64,000 nt of DNA from Amycolatopsis mongoliensis (GCF_030285665.1 NZ_CP127295.1:3348001-3412000); one strand, 5' to 3'; counted from the stretch's first letter, positions 52,108-62,480 are shown. The notes: generated from the letters alone by a model not told the origin. Numbers and translations are program-made.

Positions 52108-53838
52108 TCAGGACAGGGGGTTCACCAGCAGCAGCTCGGTGTTGTGGTCCGCGGCGTCCCCGACGCGGCCGAGGTCGGTGTGGATGTCGTTGTAGGACAG
52201 CTCGCGGTACAGCGACGCAAGCGCTTGCGGCGTCCGGTCGCCGTAGTCCACGGCGTACGGTGCCTCGGCCTCGATCAGCGTCGTGAACAGCGACAACGTG
52301 CCGTCCGCGTTGTCCGCGACCTCGACGATCCGGGCGTGCTGCGGGAAGTCGATGTGCGACGCCGTGTTGATCTCCCAGAAGCCCTGCTGCGGCGTGTTCC
52401 CGGCGTGCGGGGTGATCTTGTTGAGGTGCGTGTGGCCGTTGACCCACGCGAGCACGTTCGGGAACCGCTTGAGCAGCGCGACGAACGCGTTGCCGTCCAG
52501 GCGCGGGTCGAGCAGGTGGCGCGAGTCGGGCAGCACGTTGCCCATCGAGCCGCTGGTGTGGTGGCTGAACAGGAGGAACAGCTCGTCGGAGACGTCGTGG
52601 GTGACCTTGCGGCCGAAGAAGTCGTAGTACGTCGAGCTGTTGCGCTTCAGCGTCGACTCGACCCAGTTGTACTGCGCGAGGCCGATCGAGCCGTCGGCGA
52701 ACCCGGCGTCGGTCGTCGTGTCGAGGCTGATCCCGGTGACGCCCGGCGCGATCCGGAAGGTGTAGTAGACGTTCTTGCCGTCGGCGTTGGCGCTGGTGAA
52801 GCCGTGCCCGACCGGGCCGGGGCCGGTGTTGGCGGTGTCGAGGTGCGCGCGGACGAACTCGCCCGTGTCGAACGGGCGGCGCCGCGCGTCCGGCGTCACC
52901 TCGCGGATGGTGCCCGAACCGCCGAACAGCTCGGCGATCGGCACGCTGGAGCCCGGCTTCTCGATGGCGTCGGCGAGCTTCTTCGCGGTGGTCTCGTCCT
53001 TGCCGATGACCTTGTACTTCCCGGTGTAGAAGGCGTCGATGCCGGGGATCTGCGCGGGCAGCGAGCCGACGATGCTGTCGTCGTGGTTGCCGAAGGTGCA
53101 GAACCACGGGACGTCGAGGCCGGGCGCGGTGAACGTCTTGATGCCCGCTTCGAGCAGGCCGGGCAGCTGCGGGAAGCCCTTGGCGGAGTAGGCGTCGCCC
53201 ACCCCCGGGATCGACGGGTTCCAGAACTCCTTGTTGCCGGAGCTCTGGACGCCTTCGTACGCGTTCGCGGCGCCGGAGTTCGGCGTGACGCTGCCGCCGT
53301 TGAGGACCTTGAGGAACCAGTCGAGCTCGATCAGCTCGTGGTTGTCGGTGTTGTCGCCGGTGGTGACCATGAGGTCGAACGGCCGCCCGGTGAACGGGCC
53401 CTGCCGCACGCTGTTGACGCGTTCGACGAGCGCGCTGGTGGCGACGGTGCCGAGCGCTTCCTGCGGCCGGTGCGCGGAGCCGATGAAGGGGTGCAGGTAC
53501 TCGAAGCGCGCGGGGCTCTCGGTGTCGGTGATGTGCAGGTCGGTGAACTGCACGAACGCGCTGAGGGCGCGGCGCCGGTCGTCGCGGCCGCTCTGCGGGG
53601 TGGCGAGGTCGCTGCGCACGACCAGCGGCCAGCCGGGACCGCCGGTGAGCCGGGTGTAGGCCGGGCCGGCGGTGACGGCGGTCGCGACCTGCTCGAGCGT
53701 GGTGCCGGCGGTGGAGACCGAGCGGGTGCTCGTGAGCCTCAGCGCGCGGTCGAGGGCGTTCGCGGTGGGCGTGCACAGCAGGAGTCCGAGACCGGCGGCG
53801 CCCGCGGTGGCGAAGGTGCGCCGGGTGAGTTCGGCCAT
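52108..53838 (-). CDS. TAT-exported metallophosphoesterase
   Basis: A 576-residue calcineurin-like phosphoesterase. The TAT signal is at R6-R7 (LTRRTFATAGAAGLGLLL). All five metal motifs are seen in order: FTDLHITD, TTGDNTDN, FGNHDD, LFSHHTSG and VNGHTHLN. Length and the added middle segment fit the TIGR03767-like actinobacterial family. ATG at 53838 is preferred because GGGGAGCG precedes it and the signal starts correctly. Substrate is unknown, perhaps phospholipids or nucleotides. Confidence 0.92.
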   Translation of the reverse strand: MAELTRRTFATAGAAGLGLLLCTPTANALDRALRLTSTRSVSTAGTTLEQVATAVTAGPAYTRLTGGPGWPLVVRSDLATPQSGRDDRRRALSAFVQFTDLHITDTESPARFEYLHPFIGSAHRPQEALGTVATSALVERVNSVRQGPFTGRPFDLMVTTGDNTDNHELIELDWFLKVLNGGSVTPNSGAANAYEGVQSSGNKEFWNPSIPGVGDAYSAKGFPQLPGLLEAGIKTFTAPGLDVPWFCTFGNHDDSIVGSLPAQIPGIDAFYTGKYKVIGKDETTAKKLADAIEKPGSSVPIAELFGGSGTIREVTPDARRRPFDTGEFVRAHLDTANTGPGPVGHGFTSANADGKNVYYTFRIAPGVTGISLDTTTDAGFADGSIGLAQYNWVESTLKRNSSTYYDFFGRKVTHDVSDELFLLFSHHTSGSMGNVLPDSRHLLDPRLDGNAFVALLKRFPNVLAWVNGHTHLNKITPHAGNTPQQGFWEINTASHIDFPQHARIVEVADNADGTLSLFTTLIEAEAPYAVDYGDRTPQALASLYRELSYNDIHTDLGRVGDAADHNTELLLVNPLS

Positions 53839-54015
53839 TGTTGTTCGCTCCCCAGTTTCTCGGTTGCCCAGCACCGTGCCGGACGCCGGTGTCCGGTCGG
53901 TGAACGTGACGTTTCGAGCCACCTTGTCACAGGCGTCGGGGAGGGTGTACCGCCGAAGGTCGTGGTCATTTCGGCCGCTGGGGAGCCGGTCGAGGACGAC
54001 CTCGGTGCCGGCCGG

Positions 54016-54456
54016 TCAGCAGGCGTAGGTGCACGCCGCCGTGCCGGCCGCCGCCATGACGCCGAAGAAGAACAGCATCACGATCACCGCCGGGATCACC
54101 GCGATGATGCCGCACACCAGGCCCGCGATCCCCATGCCCTTGCCCGTGTAGCCCGGGCGGTCGGCCTGGACCATGCCGCCCCACGACAGGCCGATCGCCA
54201 GGAAGCCGAGGACCAGGTCGAGGAACGGGACCCAGAACAGGACCAGGGCGACGATGCCGACGACCATGCCCGCCACCGCCATCCCGCTGGTGATCAGCGG
54301 CTGGTACGCCGGGTACGGCTGGGACACGTACTGCTGCGGGGTGTACGGCTGCACCGGGTACTGCTGCTGCGTCCCCCAGGGCTGCGGGACCGGCGCCGAA
54401 GGCGGGTACGCCGGGCCTGGCTGGTCAGGCTGCCGGTAGGGGTCGAACTCGGTCAT
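54016..54456 (-). CDS. DUF4190-like small membrane protein, paralog 2
   Basis: A 146-residue protein: proline/glutamine/tyrosine-rich cytoplasmic N-terminus (residues 1-52, YPVQPYTPQQYVSQPYP), two longer hydrophobic segments in the pattern SGMAVAGMVVGIVALVLFW and GMGIAGLVCGIIAVIPAVI, and a last short segment ending in CTYAC. It is clearly related to the gene just upstream. DUF4190 proteins are common in actinobacteria with unknown function. It may be in an operon with its paralog, 58 bases apart. Confidence 0.85.
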   Translation of the reverse strand: MTEFDPYRQPDQPGPAYPPSAPVPQPWGTQQQYPVQPYTPQQYVSQPYPAYQPLITSGMAVAGMVVGIVALVLFWVPFLDLVLGFLAIGLSWGGMVQADRPGYTGKGMGIAGLVCGIIAVIPAVIVMLFFFGVMAAAGTAACTYAC

Positions 54457-54514
54457 CGTGCACCTGTTTCTGTCGTTACCCGGAGTCGTCGGTGCGCCGG
54501 TTCCGGGCGTTACG

Positions 54515-54949
54515 TCAGCAGTAGATACCGCAGGTCGTCACGGCCGCCGTCGCGGAGAAGAAGATGACCATGAAGATGATAGCCGGGATCATCGCGATGA
54601 TCCCGCAGACCAGGCCCGCGACGCCCATGCCACGGCCGGCGAACCCCGGCTTGGCGGCCTGGGCCAGGCCGGCCCAGGACAGCCCGATCGCGAGCAGGCC
54701 CATCAGCACGTCGCCGACCGGGATCCAGAACCCGAGCAGGGCGAGGATGCCGACGACCATGCCCGCGACGCACAGTCCGCTCGTGCGCAGCATCGGCATC
54801 GGCATCGGCACGCCGTACGCCGCCGGGTACGGCTGGGCAGGCACCGGCACCGACACCGGGTTCTGCTGCCAGACGGGCTCGCTCGGGACGGGCACGCGCG
54901 ACGCCGGGTCGTCCGGGTGGACCGACGGGTACGGGTCGGAACCGGTCAT
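54515..54949 (-). CDS. DUF4190-like small membrane protein, paralog 1
   Basis: A 144-residue protein with the same plan as its neighbour: proline/valine-rich N-terminus, AGMVVGILALLGFWIPVGD and GLVCGIIAMIPAIIFMVIFF, and an end reading CGIYC. The tandem pair comes from duplication. The C-terminal cysteine pairs sit at the outer or inner membrane face and might form a disulfide or take a lipid. Function unknown. Confidence 0.85.
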   Translation of the reverse strand: MTGSDPYPSVHPDDPASRVPVPSEPVWQQNPVSVPVPAQPYPAAYGVPMPMPMLRTSGLCVAGMVVGILALLGFWIPVGDVLMGLLAIGLSWAGLAQAAKPGFAGRGMGVAGLVCGIIAMIPAIIFMVIFFSATAAVTTCGIYC

Positions 54950-55004
54950 GGGAGTACCTGCTTCCTTCGGGACGACCCCGGAGTCGGCCGTGCCCCGCGG
55001 CTTG

Positions 55005-55823
55005 TTACGAGCCGCCCAAACCGGACTCCGTCACCCCGCGCACCAGGTACCGCTGCAGGAAGGCGAACAGCAGCACGATCGGCAGGATCGACACCGCCGC
55101 CGCCAGGAACAGCAGGTTCAGCTGCGGGTTCTGCGCCGTCAGCAAACCGGACAGCGCCACCTGGACGGTCCACGAATCGGGGGACTGGGCGATGATCAGC
55201 GGCCACAGGAACGCGTTCCAGCTGCCGATCACCGTGATCACCGCGATCGCCGCGAAGAACCCCCGGGAGTTCGGGACCACGACGCGCCAGAACACGCCCC
55301 AGCGCGTCAGCCCGTCCACCCGCCCGGCCTCTTCCAGCTCGCGCGGGAAGTCCAGGAAGTACTGCCGGAACAGGAAGACGCTGAACGCGCTGAACAACCC
55401 GGGAACCACCAGCCCGCGGAAGTCCGACAGCCAGCCGAGCGTCGAGACCACCACGAAGCTCGGCACGAACGTCACCGACGTCGGGATCATCAGCGTCGCC
55501 AGCACCGCGGAGAACACGATCCGGGAATGCCGGTACGGGATCCGCGCCAGGCCGTAACCCGCCAGCGAGCAGACCACCAGCAGGCCGACCGTCTGCAGGA
55601 CGGCCACGATCGCCGAGTTCAGGAGGCTGCGCGCGAAGGGGACGTCCTCCAGGGAGAACAGCTTCGAGAAGTTCTCCCAGTGCACAGTGGACGGAAAGAG
55701 TGTCCACTGTGGAGCTGTGATCTCCGCCCGGGACGCCAGCCCGTTGCGCACCAGCAGGTAGAACGGCAGCAGGAACAGCACCGCTGCCACCGCCAGTGAC
55801 GTCCACCGGAGGAAGGCCCTCAT
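55005..55823 (-). CDS. carbohydrate ABC transporter permease, MalG-like
   Basis: A 272-residue inner-membrane permease with six segments. The EAA loop is ELEEAGRVDGLTRWGVFWRVVVP. The segment WNAFLWPLIIAQSP is typical of CUT1 sugar permeases. ATG at 55823 overlaps the MalF-like stop (ATGA). Third and last gene of the operon; no ATPase follows, so a shared MsiK-type ATPase encoded elsewhere is required. Confidence 0.94.
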   Translation of the reverse strand: MRAFLRWTSLAVAAVLFLLPFYLLVRNGLASRAEITAPQWTLFPSTVHWENFSKLFSLEDVPFARSLLNSAIVAVLQTVGLLVVCSLAGYGLARIPYRHSRIVFSAVLATLMIPTSVTFVPSFVVVSTLGWLSDFRGLVVPGLFSAFSVFLFRQYFLDFPRELEEAGRVDGLTRWGVFWRVVVPNSRGFFAAIAVITVIGSWNAFLWPLIIAQSPDSWTVQVALSGLLTAQNPQLNLLFLAAAVSILPIVLLFAFLQRYLVRGVTESGLGGS

Positions 55824-56728
55824 GACGCCCGTCCGAACCGGAAGACCCGGCCCTGCAGCAGCGTCACCAGGGCGATGATCAGGGCCAGGATCACCGCGCC
55901 CGCGCTGCCGCGGCCGAGGTCCTGGCCACCCGAGCCCAGCGACGTGTAGTACAGGTACACCAGCGGCGGCCGGGCGAACGGCGGGTAGCCGCGGGAGTCG
56001 CCCATGATGTTGTAGAACTCGTCGAACGCCTGGTACGCGTTGATCAGGTTCAGCAGCAGCACGGCCACGGCCGTCGCGCGCAGCTGCGGCAGCGTGATGT
56101 ACCGGAACACCTGCCACCCCGGCTTCGCGCCGTCGAGCCACGCCGCTTCGTACAGGTGCCGGGGGATCCGCTGCAGCGCCGCGATGAACAGGATCATGTA
56201 GAACCCGAGCTGCAGCCACAGCCGCGCGGTCACCAGCACGATCCAGTACAGCGGCGGGTGGACCGTGCCCGTCCAGGCCACCGGGTCGACGCCGAACAGG
56301 CCGAGCACCGTGTTCGCCAGCCCGTACCGGACACCGGAGAACAGCGACGTCTTCCAGATCAGCGACGCCACGACGTACGAGCACGCGAACGGCAGGAAGA
56401 ACACCGACCGGAAGAACGCCCGCGCGAACCGCAGCTGGTCGACGCCGAGCGCGAGCGCCAGCGACAGGACGAACGTCAGCGGCACGATGAACACCGCGAA
56501 CACGCTGAACGTCCCCAGGCTCGCCAGGAACGGCTCGTCGGTGAGCATGTGGCCGTAGTTGTCCAGCCCGACGAACTGCGTCGGCGTCACCGTGTTGCGC
56601 GCGTCGAAGAACGACAGGTACGCGCTCCACCCGATCGGCAGGTACGCGAAGACGGCGAGCCCGATCAAGAACGGCCCGACGAACAGCCAGAACGCGCGTG
56701 CGTCGCGCCGCTTCGTCCCCGGTGTCAT
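55820..56728 (-). CDS. carbohydrate ABC transporter permease, MalF-like
   Basis: A 302-residue permease with six segments and the EAA loop HLYEAAWLDGAKPGWQVFRY. The first hydrophobic stretch ARAFWLFVGPFLIGLAVFAY and IVLVTARLWLQLGF belong to the CUT1 type. ATG at 56728 overlaps the stop of the binding-protein gene. Forms the channel with the MalG-like partner. Confidence 0.94.
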   Translation of the reverse strand: MTPGTKRRDARAFWLFVGPFLIGLAVFAYLPIGWSAYLSFFDARNTVTPTQFVGLDNYGHMLTDEPFLASLGTFSVFAVFIVPLTFVLSLALALGVDQLRFARAFFRSVFFLPFACSYVVASLIWKTSLFSGVRYGLANTVLGLFGVDPVAWTGTVHPPLYWIVLVTARLWLQLGFYMILFIAALQRIPRHLYEAAWLDGAKPGWQVFRYITLPQLRATAVAVLLLNLINAYQAFDEFYNIMGDSRGYPPFARPPLVYLYYTSLGSGGQDLGRGSAGAVILALIIALVTLLQGRVFRFGRAS

Positions 56729-58017
56729 CCGAAGAGGCGCTTCAGTTCGGCCTTCGCCACCTCGACCGCCGTCTTGGTCTGCGCGACCGGGTCCGCCCCC
56801 TCCTTCGCGATCTTCGCGACGGCGTCGGACAACGCCGTGTTCGACTGCTGGGTCCACACCGGACCGCCGACGAGGTGGCCGTTCTCCTTGACGAACCGGG
56901 CGGCGTCGGCAGCCGGGCCGGACTTGAGGCTGTCCGCGCGGCCGACCAGGCTCTGCCGCGCCGGGACGTGGAAACCGAACTTCGTCGCGAATTCCAGCTG
57001 GTCCTGCGTCTGGTCGACCCAGAGCCACTTGACGAACGCCTTCGCCTCGGCGACGTGCGCGCTCTTGGCGTTGACCATCGCGCCGTACGCGCCGACCGGG
57101 ACCGACGGCGCCCCCGTGCCGTCGAGGCGCGGGAAGGGCAGCACGCCGAAGTCGTCGTCGAAGGCGTCACGGATCTTCGGCACGGCCCACAGCCCGGTCC
57201 ACTGCATCGCCGCGAGCCCGTCGATGAACGCACCCGGGTCGGACCAGTCCGCCGGCGCCCCGAGCAGCAGCGAACCGTTGGCGTTGAGCGTGTGCAGCTT
57301 GGCCAGCGCGGTCGCCGCGCGCGGGTCGTCGAAGCCGACTTCGCGGTTGCCGTTCTTCAGGTAGTCGAGACCGGCCGACCAGAGCAGCGGCCCGGTGAAC
57401 ACGCCGACGCCGCCGTCGTTGCCCGCGAAGAGGCCCTTGACGCCGTCCTTCGTGAGCTTCGCGGCCGCGTCGATCAGCTCGTCGACCGTCTGCGGCGGCT
57501 GCACGCCCGCGGCCTGCAGCAGGCTCTTGCGGTAGAACAGCACCTGCGTGTCGGCGGCCTGCGGGATGCCGTAGACCTTGCCCTCGACGGTCTGCGTGGC
57601 CAGCACGGCCGGGCTGAAGTCGTCCTTGACCGGCGCGATGACGTCGTCGAGCGACACCACCTGGTTCTGCCGCACCCAGTCGATCTTGACCTGCGCCTCG
57701 AAGACGTCCGGCACCTTGCTGTTCTGCAGCGCGGTGACGATCTTCGAGTCGTAGTCGCCGGGGTTCCACTGCACGTCGACGGTCGCGCCCGGGTAGGTCG
57801 CGGCGTACCGCTTGACCGCGTCCTGGACACCGTCTTCGCCGTACGCGTGGTACCACTGCTGGAGCGTGACCTTCGGCGTGTCCGAGGGTGGCGGGCCCGC
57901 CGAGTACGCCGTCGACGGCGGCGGGGTGCCCTGCCGCCCGGTGTTCGACCCGCACGCCGTCGCCAGCGCACCCATTCCCGCGAGCGCGAGAAAACTCCGC
58001 CTGTTCCGCTGCTGCAT
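56725..58017 (-). CDS. extracellular solute-binding protein (family 1, sugar)
   Basis: A 430-residue binding lipoprotein. N-terminus NRRSFLALAGMGALATAC has both a twin-arginine and a lipobox (C22), as in several actinobacterial sugar-binding lipoproteins. A proline/serine linker leads to the type 1 periplasmic-binding fold (WYHAYGEDGVQDAVKRYA, VYGIPQAADTQVLFYRK, KWLWVDQTQDQLEFATKFG). The sugar cannot be inferred: no glycosidase or LacI regulator is near. First gene of the operon with the two permeases. Confidence 0.93.
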   Translation of the reverse strand: MQQRNRRSFLALAGMGALATACGSNTGRQGTPPPSTAYSAGPPPSDTPKVTLQQWYHAYGEDGVQDAVKRYAATYPGATVDVQWNPGDYDSKIVTALQNSKVPDVFEAQVKIDWVRQNQVVSLDDVIAPVKDDFSPAVLATQTVEGKVYGIPQAADTQVLFYRKSLLQAAGVQPPQTVDELIDAAAKLTKDGVKGLFAGNDGGVGVFTGPLLWSAGLDYLKNGNREVGFDDPRAATALAKLHTLNANGSLLLGAPADWSDPGAFIDGLAAMQWTGLWAVPKIRDAFDDDFGVLPFPRLDGTGAPSVPVGAYGAMVNAKSAHVAEAKAFVKWLWVDQTQDQLEFATKFGFHVPARQSLVGRADSLKSGPAADAARFVKENGHLVGGPVWTQQSNTALSDAVAKIAKEGADPVAQTKTAVEVAKAELKRLFG

Positions 58018-58045
58018 CCCCAGAACCCCTCCGACGTGCTCTGAA

Positions 58046-58082
58046 GGCCACCATGAGGGCGTCAGACTCCCTCATGGTGGCC
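58046..58082. repeat. 37-bp palindrome before the sugar ABC operon
   Basis: GGCCACCATGAGGG and its complement (14-base arms, 9-base loop). It lies between the end of the acyl-CoA synthetase gene (58118) and the start of the binding-protein gene, both on the minus strand, so it probably ends the synthetase transcript. Confidence 0.8.
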
Positions 58083-58117
58083 CGCAGAGGCTTGCAGACT
58101 CGCCGGAGATTTACCCG

Positions 58118-59746
<1,629 letters not shown>

Positions 59747-60192
59747 GGTCGCTCCCGGGGGGTCGTTCGCCGGTGAACTGGGGTTGCGCCGACTCTAGTG
59801 CGGATCGGGTGAAGCGGGCATGGTCAACAACGGCTCCGTTCGGTCACGGTCGTCGCGCGATCGGGCGACGACCGAACGGTGATCATGATCGACAATTTTT
59901 GCGCTTTTCCTGGTATGTAAGGAAATACGTGTCGAAACCGGGTGTAGTGGAGACTTCACTTCCGGGTGAGTGAGGCCACTCGGGGTGCTTCTTGGGAGCG
60001 TTTCCGCAGGCCGGAGCGGGTTGCCTGGCATCACCTCCGGGGGTAATAAGTGCGTGTCGGTTGCACGGTCATCAAGCCGGTGGCGTTTACTGGGGCCGTG
60101 GTAAGAGACGGCTGGCCAGCGCTTGCAGGAGCAAGCGCACCGAAAAGCCGTCGGCCGCGAAAGCGGAGACCTGAGAGGAAAGGACTACTACG
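59747..60192. other. 446-bp divergent intergenic region
   Basis: No supported gene. It holds an imperfect inverted repeat at 59836-59879 (CCGTTCGG..CGTCGC against GCGACGACCGAACGG), the palindrome GATCATGATC at about 59882, an A+T-richer stretch at 59890-59930 unlike the surroundings, a weak promoter-like pair (TTGCAC at 60061, TTTACT at 60086), and the mihF leader hairpin. The length and A+T patch suggest a strongly regulated promoter for mihF. Confidence 0.5.
60107..60152 (+). promoter_or_regulatory. nested stem-loop in the mihF leader
   Basis: GCGCTTGC-AGGA-GCAAGCGC (60119-60138) is a perfect 8-bp hairpin, enclosed by GACGGCT (60107) and AGCCGTC (60146). Together they give a 46-base two-level stem ending 40 bases before the start codon. 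Confidence 0.55.
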
Positions 60193-60504
60193 TTGGCTCT
60201 GCCTACGTTGACTCCGGAGCAGCGCGCCGATGCACTCGCCAAGGCGGCCGAGGCTCGCAAGGCGCGTTCGGAGCTGCTCGCGTCGATCAAGTCCGGCAAG
60301 GAGAGCATCGAAAAGGTGCTCAAGCAGGCCAAGGAGAACAAGACGATCGGGAAGACGAAGGTCACCCAGCTGCTGAAGGCCGTCCCCGGCCTCGGCGCGG
60401 TGAAGGTCGCCGCCCTGCTCGAGCAGGCCGGCATCGACCCGGACCGGCGCGCCGCCGGCCTGGGCGAGCGCCAGCGCGAGGCGCTCATCGACGCGCTCAA
60501 GTAG
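60193..60504 (+). CDS. mihF: integration host factor, actinobacterial type (mIHF)
   Basis: A 103-residue nucleoid-associated protein, all helical, that binds and bends DNA and supports site-specific recombination in mycobacteria. ALPTLTPEQRADALAKAAEA at the N-terminus, VTQLLKAVPGLGAVKVAALLE in the S13-like H2TH region and GLGERQREALI at the end define it. TTG at 60193 follows GAGAGGAAAGGA; TTG starts are usual for this gene. It normally precedes gmk and rpoZ, but here it stands alone between a long leader and a terminator. Confidence 0.93.
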   Translation: MALPTLTPEQRADALAKAAEARKARSELLASIKSGKESIEKVLKQAKENKTIGKTKVTQLLKAVPGLGAVKVAALLEQAGIDPDRRAAGLGERQREALIDALK

Positions 60505-60521
60505 CCCGTCACCAGGAGCTC

Positions 60522-60559
60522 CCGCGAGGGGAGTGTCGCTCGTGACACTCCCCTCGCGG
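60522..60559. terminator. terminator of mihF
   Basis: CCGCGAGGGGAGTGTC and its perfect complement (16 bp) with a 6-base loop, 17 bases after the mihF stop. Confidence 0.88.
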
Positions 60560-60588
60560 ATCTCCCGAAGCCTGGGACGCTGGACTAC

Positions 60589-61740
60589 GTGAGCTCACCT
60601 GATCCGGCGACCCCGGTTTCCGACCTCGCCGCCCGCTACCAGCGAGGCGACTTCCTGTTCACGACGGCCGAGCGCGCACTCCTCGCGCAGGGCACGATCC
60701 GGACCGTCACCGAGACGGACCCCCGGCGGCTCGCCTCGGCGATTCCCGGCGTCCTGGCCGGCACCGGTGCCCCGCTGGCCGTCGGTGTCCTGCCGTTCGA
60801 CACCGGGCCCGACACGAAGGTGCCGGGCCACCTCGTCGTGCCCCGGACCGTCCACCGCGCCGAAGGGGCGCCCTCGCTGCCGCGGGAGGTCCTGCCGGCG
60901 CCCGTGCGGGTGCGTGCGGTGCCCTCTCCCGAGCAACACATGGCCACCGTCCAGGCTGCCGTCGCGGCTTTGGCCGACCGTGGCCTGCGCAAAGCCGTCC
61001 TCGCCCGGGCGCTCGACCTCGAGTTCGCTTCGCCCGTGTCCGCGGAGCGGATCGTGCGGAACCTGGCGGTCGGCAACCCCCGGCACTTCACGTACGCGGC
61101 CGAACTGCCCGGCGGCCGGTCGCTCGTCGGCGCCACGCCCGAGCTGCTGCTGCGCCGCACCGGCCGCACGGTCTTCTCGTCGCCGCACGCGGGGTCCATG
61201 CCGCGCTCGGCCGACCCGGCGGCCGACCGGGCCAACGGCGAGGCGCTGCGGACGTCGCGCAAGGACCAGCTGGAACACGCCGTGGTGATCGACTACCTGG
61301 TCGAGGCGCTGCGGCCGTTCTGCCGGACGCTCGAGGTCCCGGCGGAACCGGAGCTGGTCACGACGCCGGCGATCTGGCACCTGCGCACGCCGATCACGGG
61401 CGAGCTGGCCGACCCGGACGTCACGGCGCTCGACCTGGCGGCGGCGCTCCACCCGACCCCGGCGATCTGCGGCACCCCGACCGAGGGTGCGCGCGAGCTG
61501 GTCCAAGAGCTGGAGCCGTTCGACCGCGACTACTACGCGGGAGCGGTCGGCTGGGTGGACGCCTCGGGCGACGGCGAGTGGGCGGTGGCGATCCGCTGCG
61601 CCGAGATCGCGTCGACGTCGATGCGGCTGTACGCGGGGGGCGGCATCGTCCCGGCTTCGGACCCACGGGCCGAACTGGACGAGACGACGGCGAAGTTCCG
61701 GACGCTGCTGAGCGCGATGGGCCTGGAGGACAGCGTCTAG
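60589..61740 (+). CDS. dhbC: isochorismate synthase (DhbC/EntC)
   Basis: A 383-residue chorismate-utilising enzyme that makes isochorismate, precursor of 2,3-dihydroxybenzoate or menaquinone. Motifs: RKAVLARALDLEF, ATPELLLRRTGRTVFSSPHAG, RKDQLEHAVVIDYLVEAL, HPTPAICGTPTEGA and GAVGWVDASGDGEWAVAIRC, as in DhbC/EntC. GTG at 60589. No DhbA, B or E gene is next to it, so the use of the product (siderophore or menaquinone) is open. The stop TAG shares CTAG with the stop of the convergent PPTase gene. Confidence 0.93.
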   Translation: MSSPDPATPVSDLAARYQRGDFLFTTAERALLAQGTIRTVTETDPRRLASAIPGVLAGTGAPLAVGVLPFDTGPDTKVPGHLVVPRTVHRAEGAPSLPREVLPAPVRVRAVPSPEQHMATVQAAVAALADRGLRKAVLARALDLEFASPVSAERIVRNLAVGNPRHFTYAAELPGGRSLVGATPELLLRRTGRTVFSSPHAGSMPRSADPAADRANGEALRTSRKDQLEHAVVIDYLVEALRPFCRTLEVPAEPELVTTPAIWHLRTPITGELADPDVTALDLAAALHPTPAICGTPTEGARELVQELEPFDRDYYAGAVGWVDASGDGEWAVAIRCAEIASTSMRLYAGGGIVPASDPRAELDETTAKFRTLLSAMGLEDSV

Positions 61741-62423
61741 GGCACCCAGTGTTCCTCGGTCACCGACAGCTCGTCGGTGGTCAGGACCGCGATGGCCGCG
61801 CGGTAGCCGTCGGCGGCCTTGAGGTCCGCCAGCCGCGTGCGGGCCGGCTCCAGGGCCGGGTCGCCCGACTCCACCAGCCGCGCCGGTTCGTCGAAGCGGG
61901 AGAACGTGATGCTCTTCAGCGGGATGCGCAGGCCCTTGCCCGTGGCCTTCATGACGGCTTCCTTGCGCGTCCAGTAGACGAAGAACGCCGCCGCCTTCTC
62001 CGCGTCGCTCAGGCCGGTCAGGTGCGCCGCCTCCGCCGGGCTCAACGCGTATTCGATCAGGCCGTCGTCCGCCTTGCGGCCGGCCGTCTCGACGTCCAGG
62101 CCCACCGGGACCGACGGCGTCGCCGCGACGCCGATCAGCTCGCCCGAGTGCGAGATCGACAGCGTCAGGTCCGCGCCGGGGATCCGCGGCCTGCCGTGCG
62201 GCTTTCCGCAGTCTTCGCAGGTCGCGTCGAACTTCACGGCCTCGACGGCCAGCCCCAGCCGCTCCGCCGCCACCGTCTTCGCCAGCACCCGGCCGGTGAG
62301 GAAGCGCCGCTTGTCCGCGTCCTGCCGGTACGCGTCGAAGCGGCCTTGCTCGACCTCGTCCAGCAGGCGCAGGAAACGCTCTTCGGCGGGCAGCGGGGAC
62401 GACCAGCGGACCACGATCTCCAT
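61737..62423 (-). CDS. 4'-phosphopantetheinyl transferase (Sfp type)
   Basis: A 228-residue enzyme that loads the phosphopantetheine arm on carrier proteins of NRPS/PKS or fatty-acid synthases. Conserved parts: CEDCGKPHGRPRI, SLSHSG-like SISHSGELIGVAA, VPVGLDVE with the magnesium aspartate and glutamate, and YWTRKEAVMKATGKGL. ATG at 62423 is preferred over GTG at 62462 because GGAGAGG stands before it. It converges on dhbC with a shared CTAG stop. The pairing with isochorismate synthase hints at catechol siderophore assembly, but no NRPS gene is visible. Confidence 0.92.
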   Translation of the reverse strand: MEIVVRWSSPLPAEERFLRLLDEVEQGRFDAYRQDADKRRFLTGRVLAKTVAAERLGLAVEAVKFDATCEDCGKPHGRPRIPGADLTLSISHSGELIGVAATPSVPVGLDVETAGRKADDGLIEYALSPAEAAHLTGLSDAEKAAAFFVYWTRKEAVMKATGKGLRIPLKSITFSRFDEPARLVESGDPALEPARTRLADLKAADGYRAAIAVLTTDELSVTEEHWVP

Positions 62424-62480
62424 CACCTCTCCGATCCTTCCGGGCGCCGGAGCGGTTGTCACGAATCCGGGGACAGGTCT

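Noticed and set aside
59773..59973. A 66-codon frame in the long intergenic region before mihF
   Set aside because: No ribosome site, no similarity that I recognise, atypical composition, and it overlaps the symmetrical elements.
60589..62423. A siderophore biosynthetic gene cluster
   Set aside because: Isochorismate synthase and PPTase alone are not enough; there is no adenylation or NRPS gene within the window.
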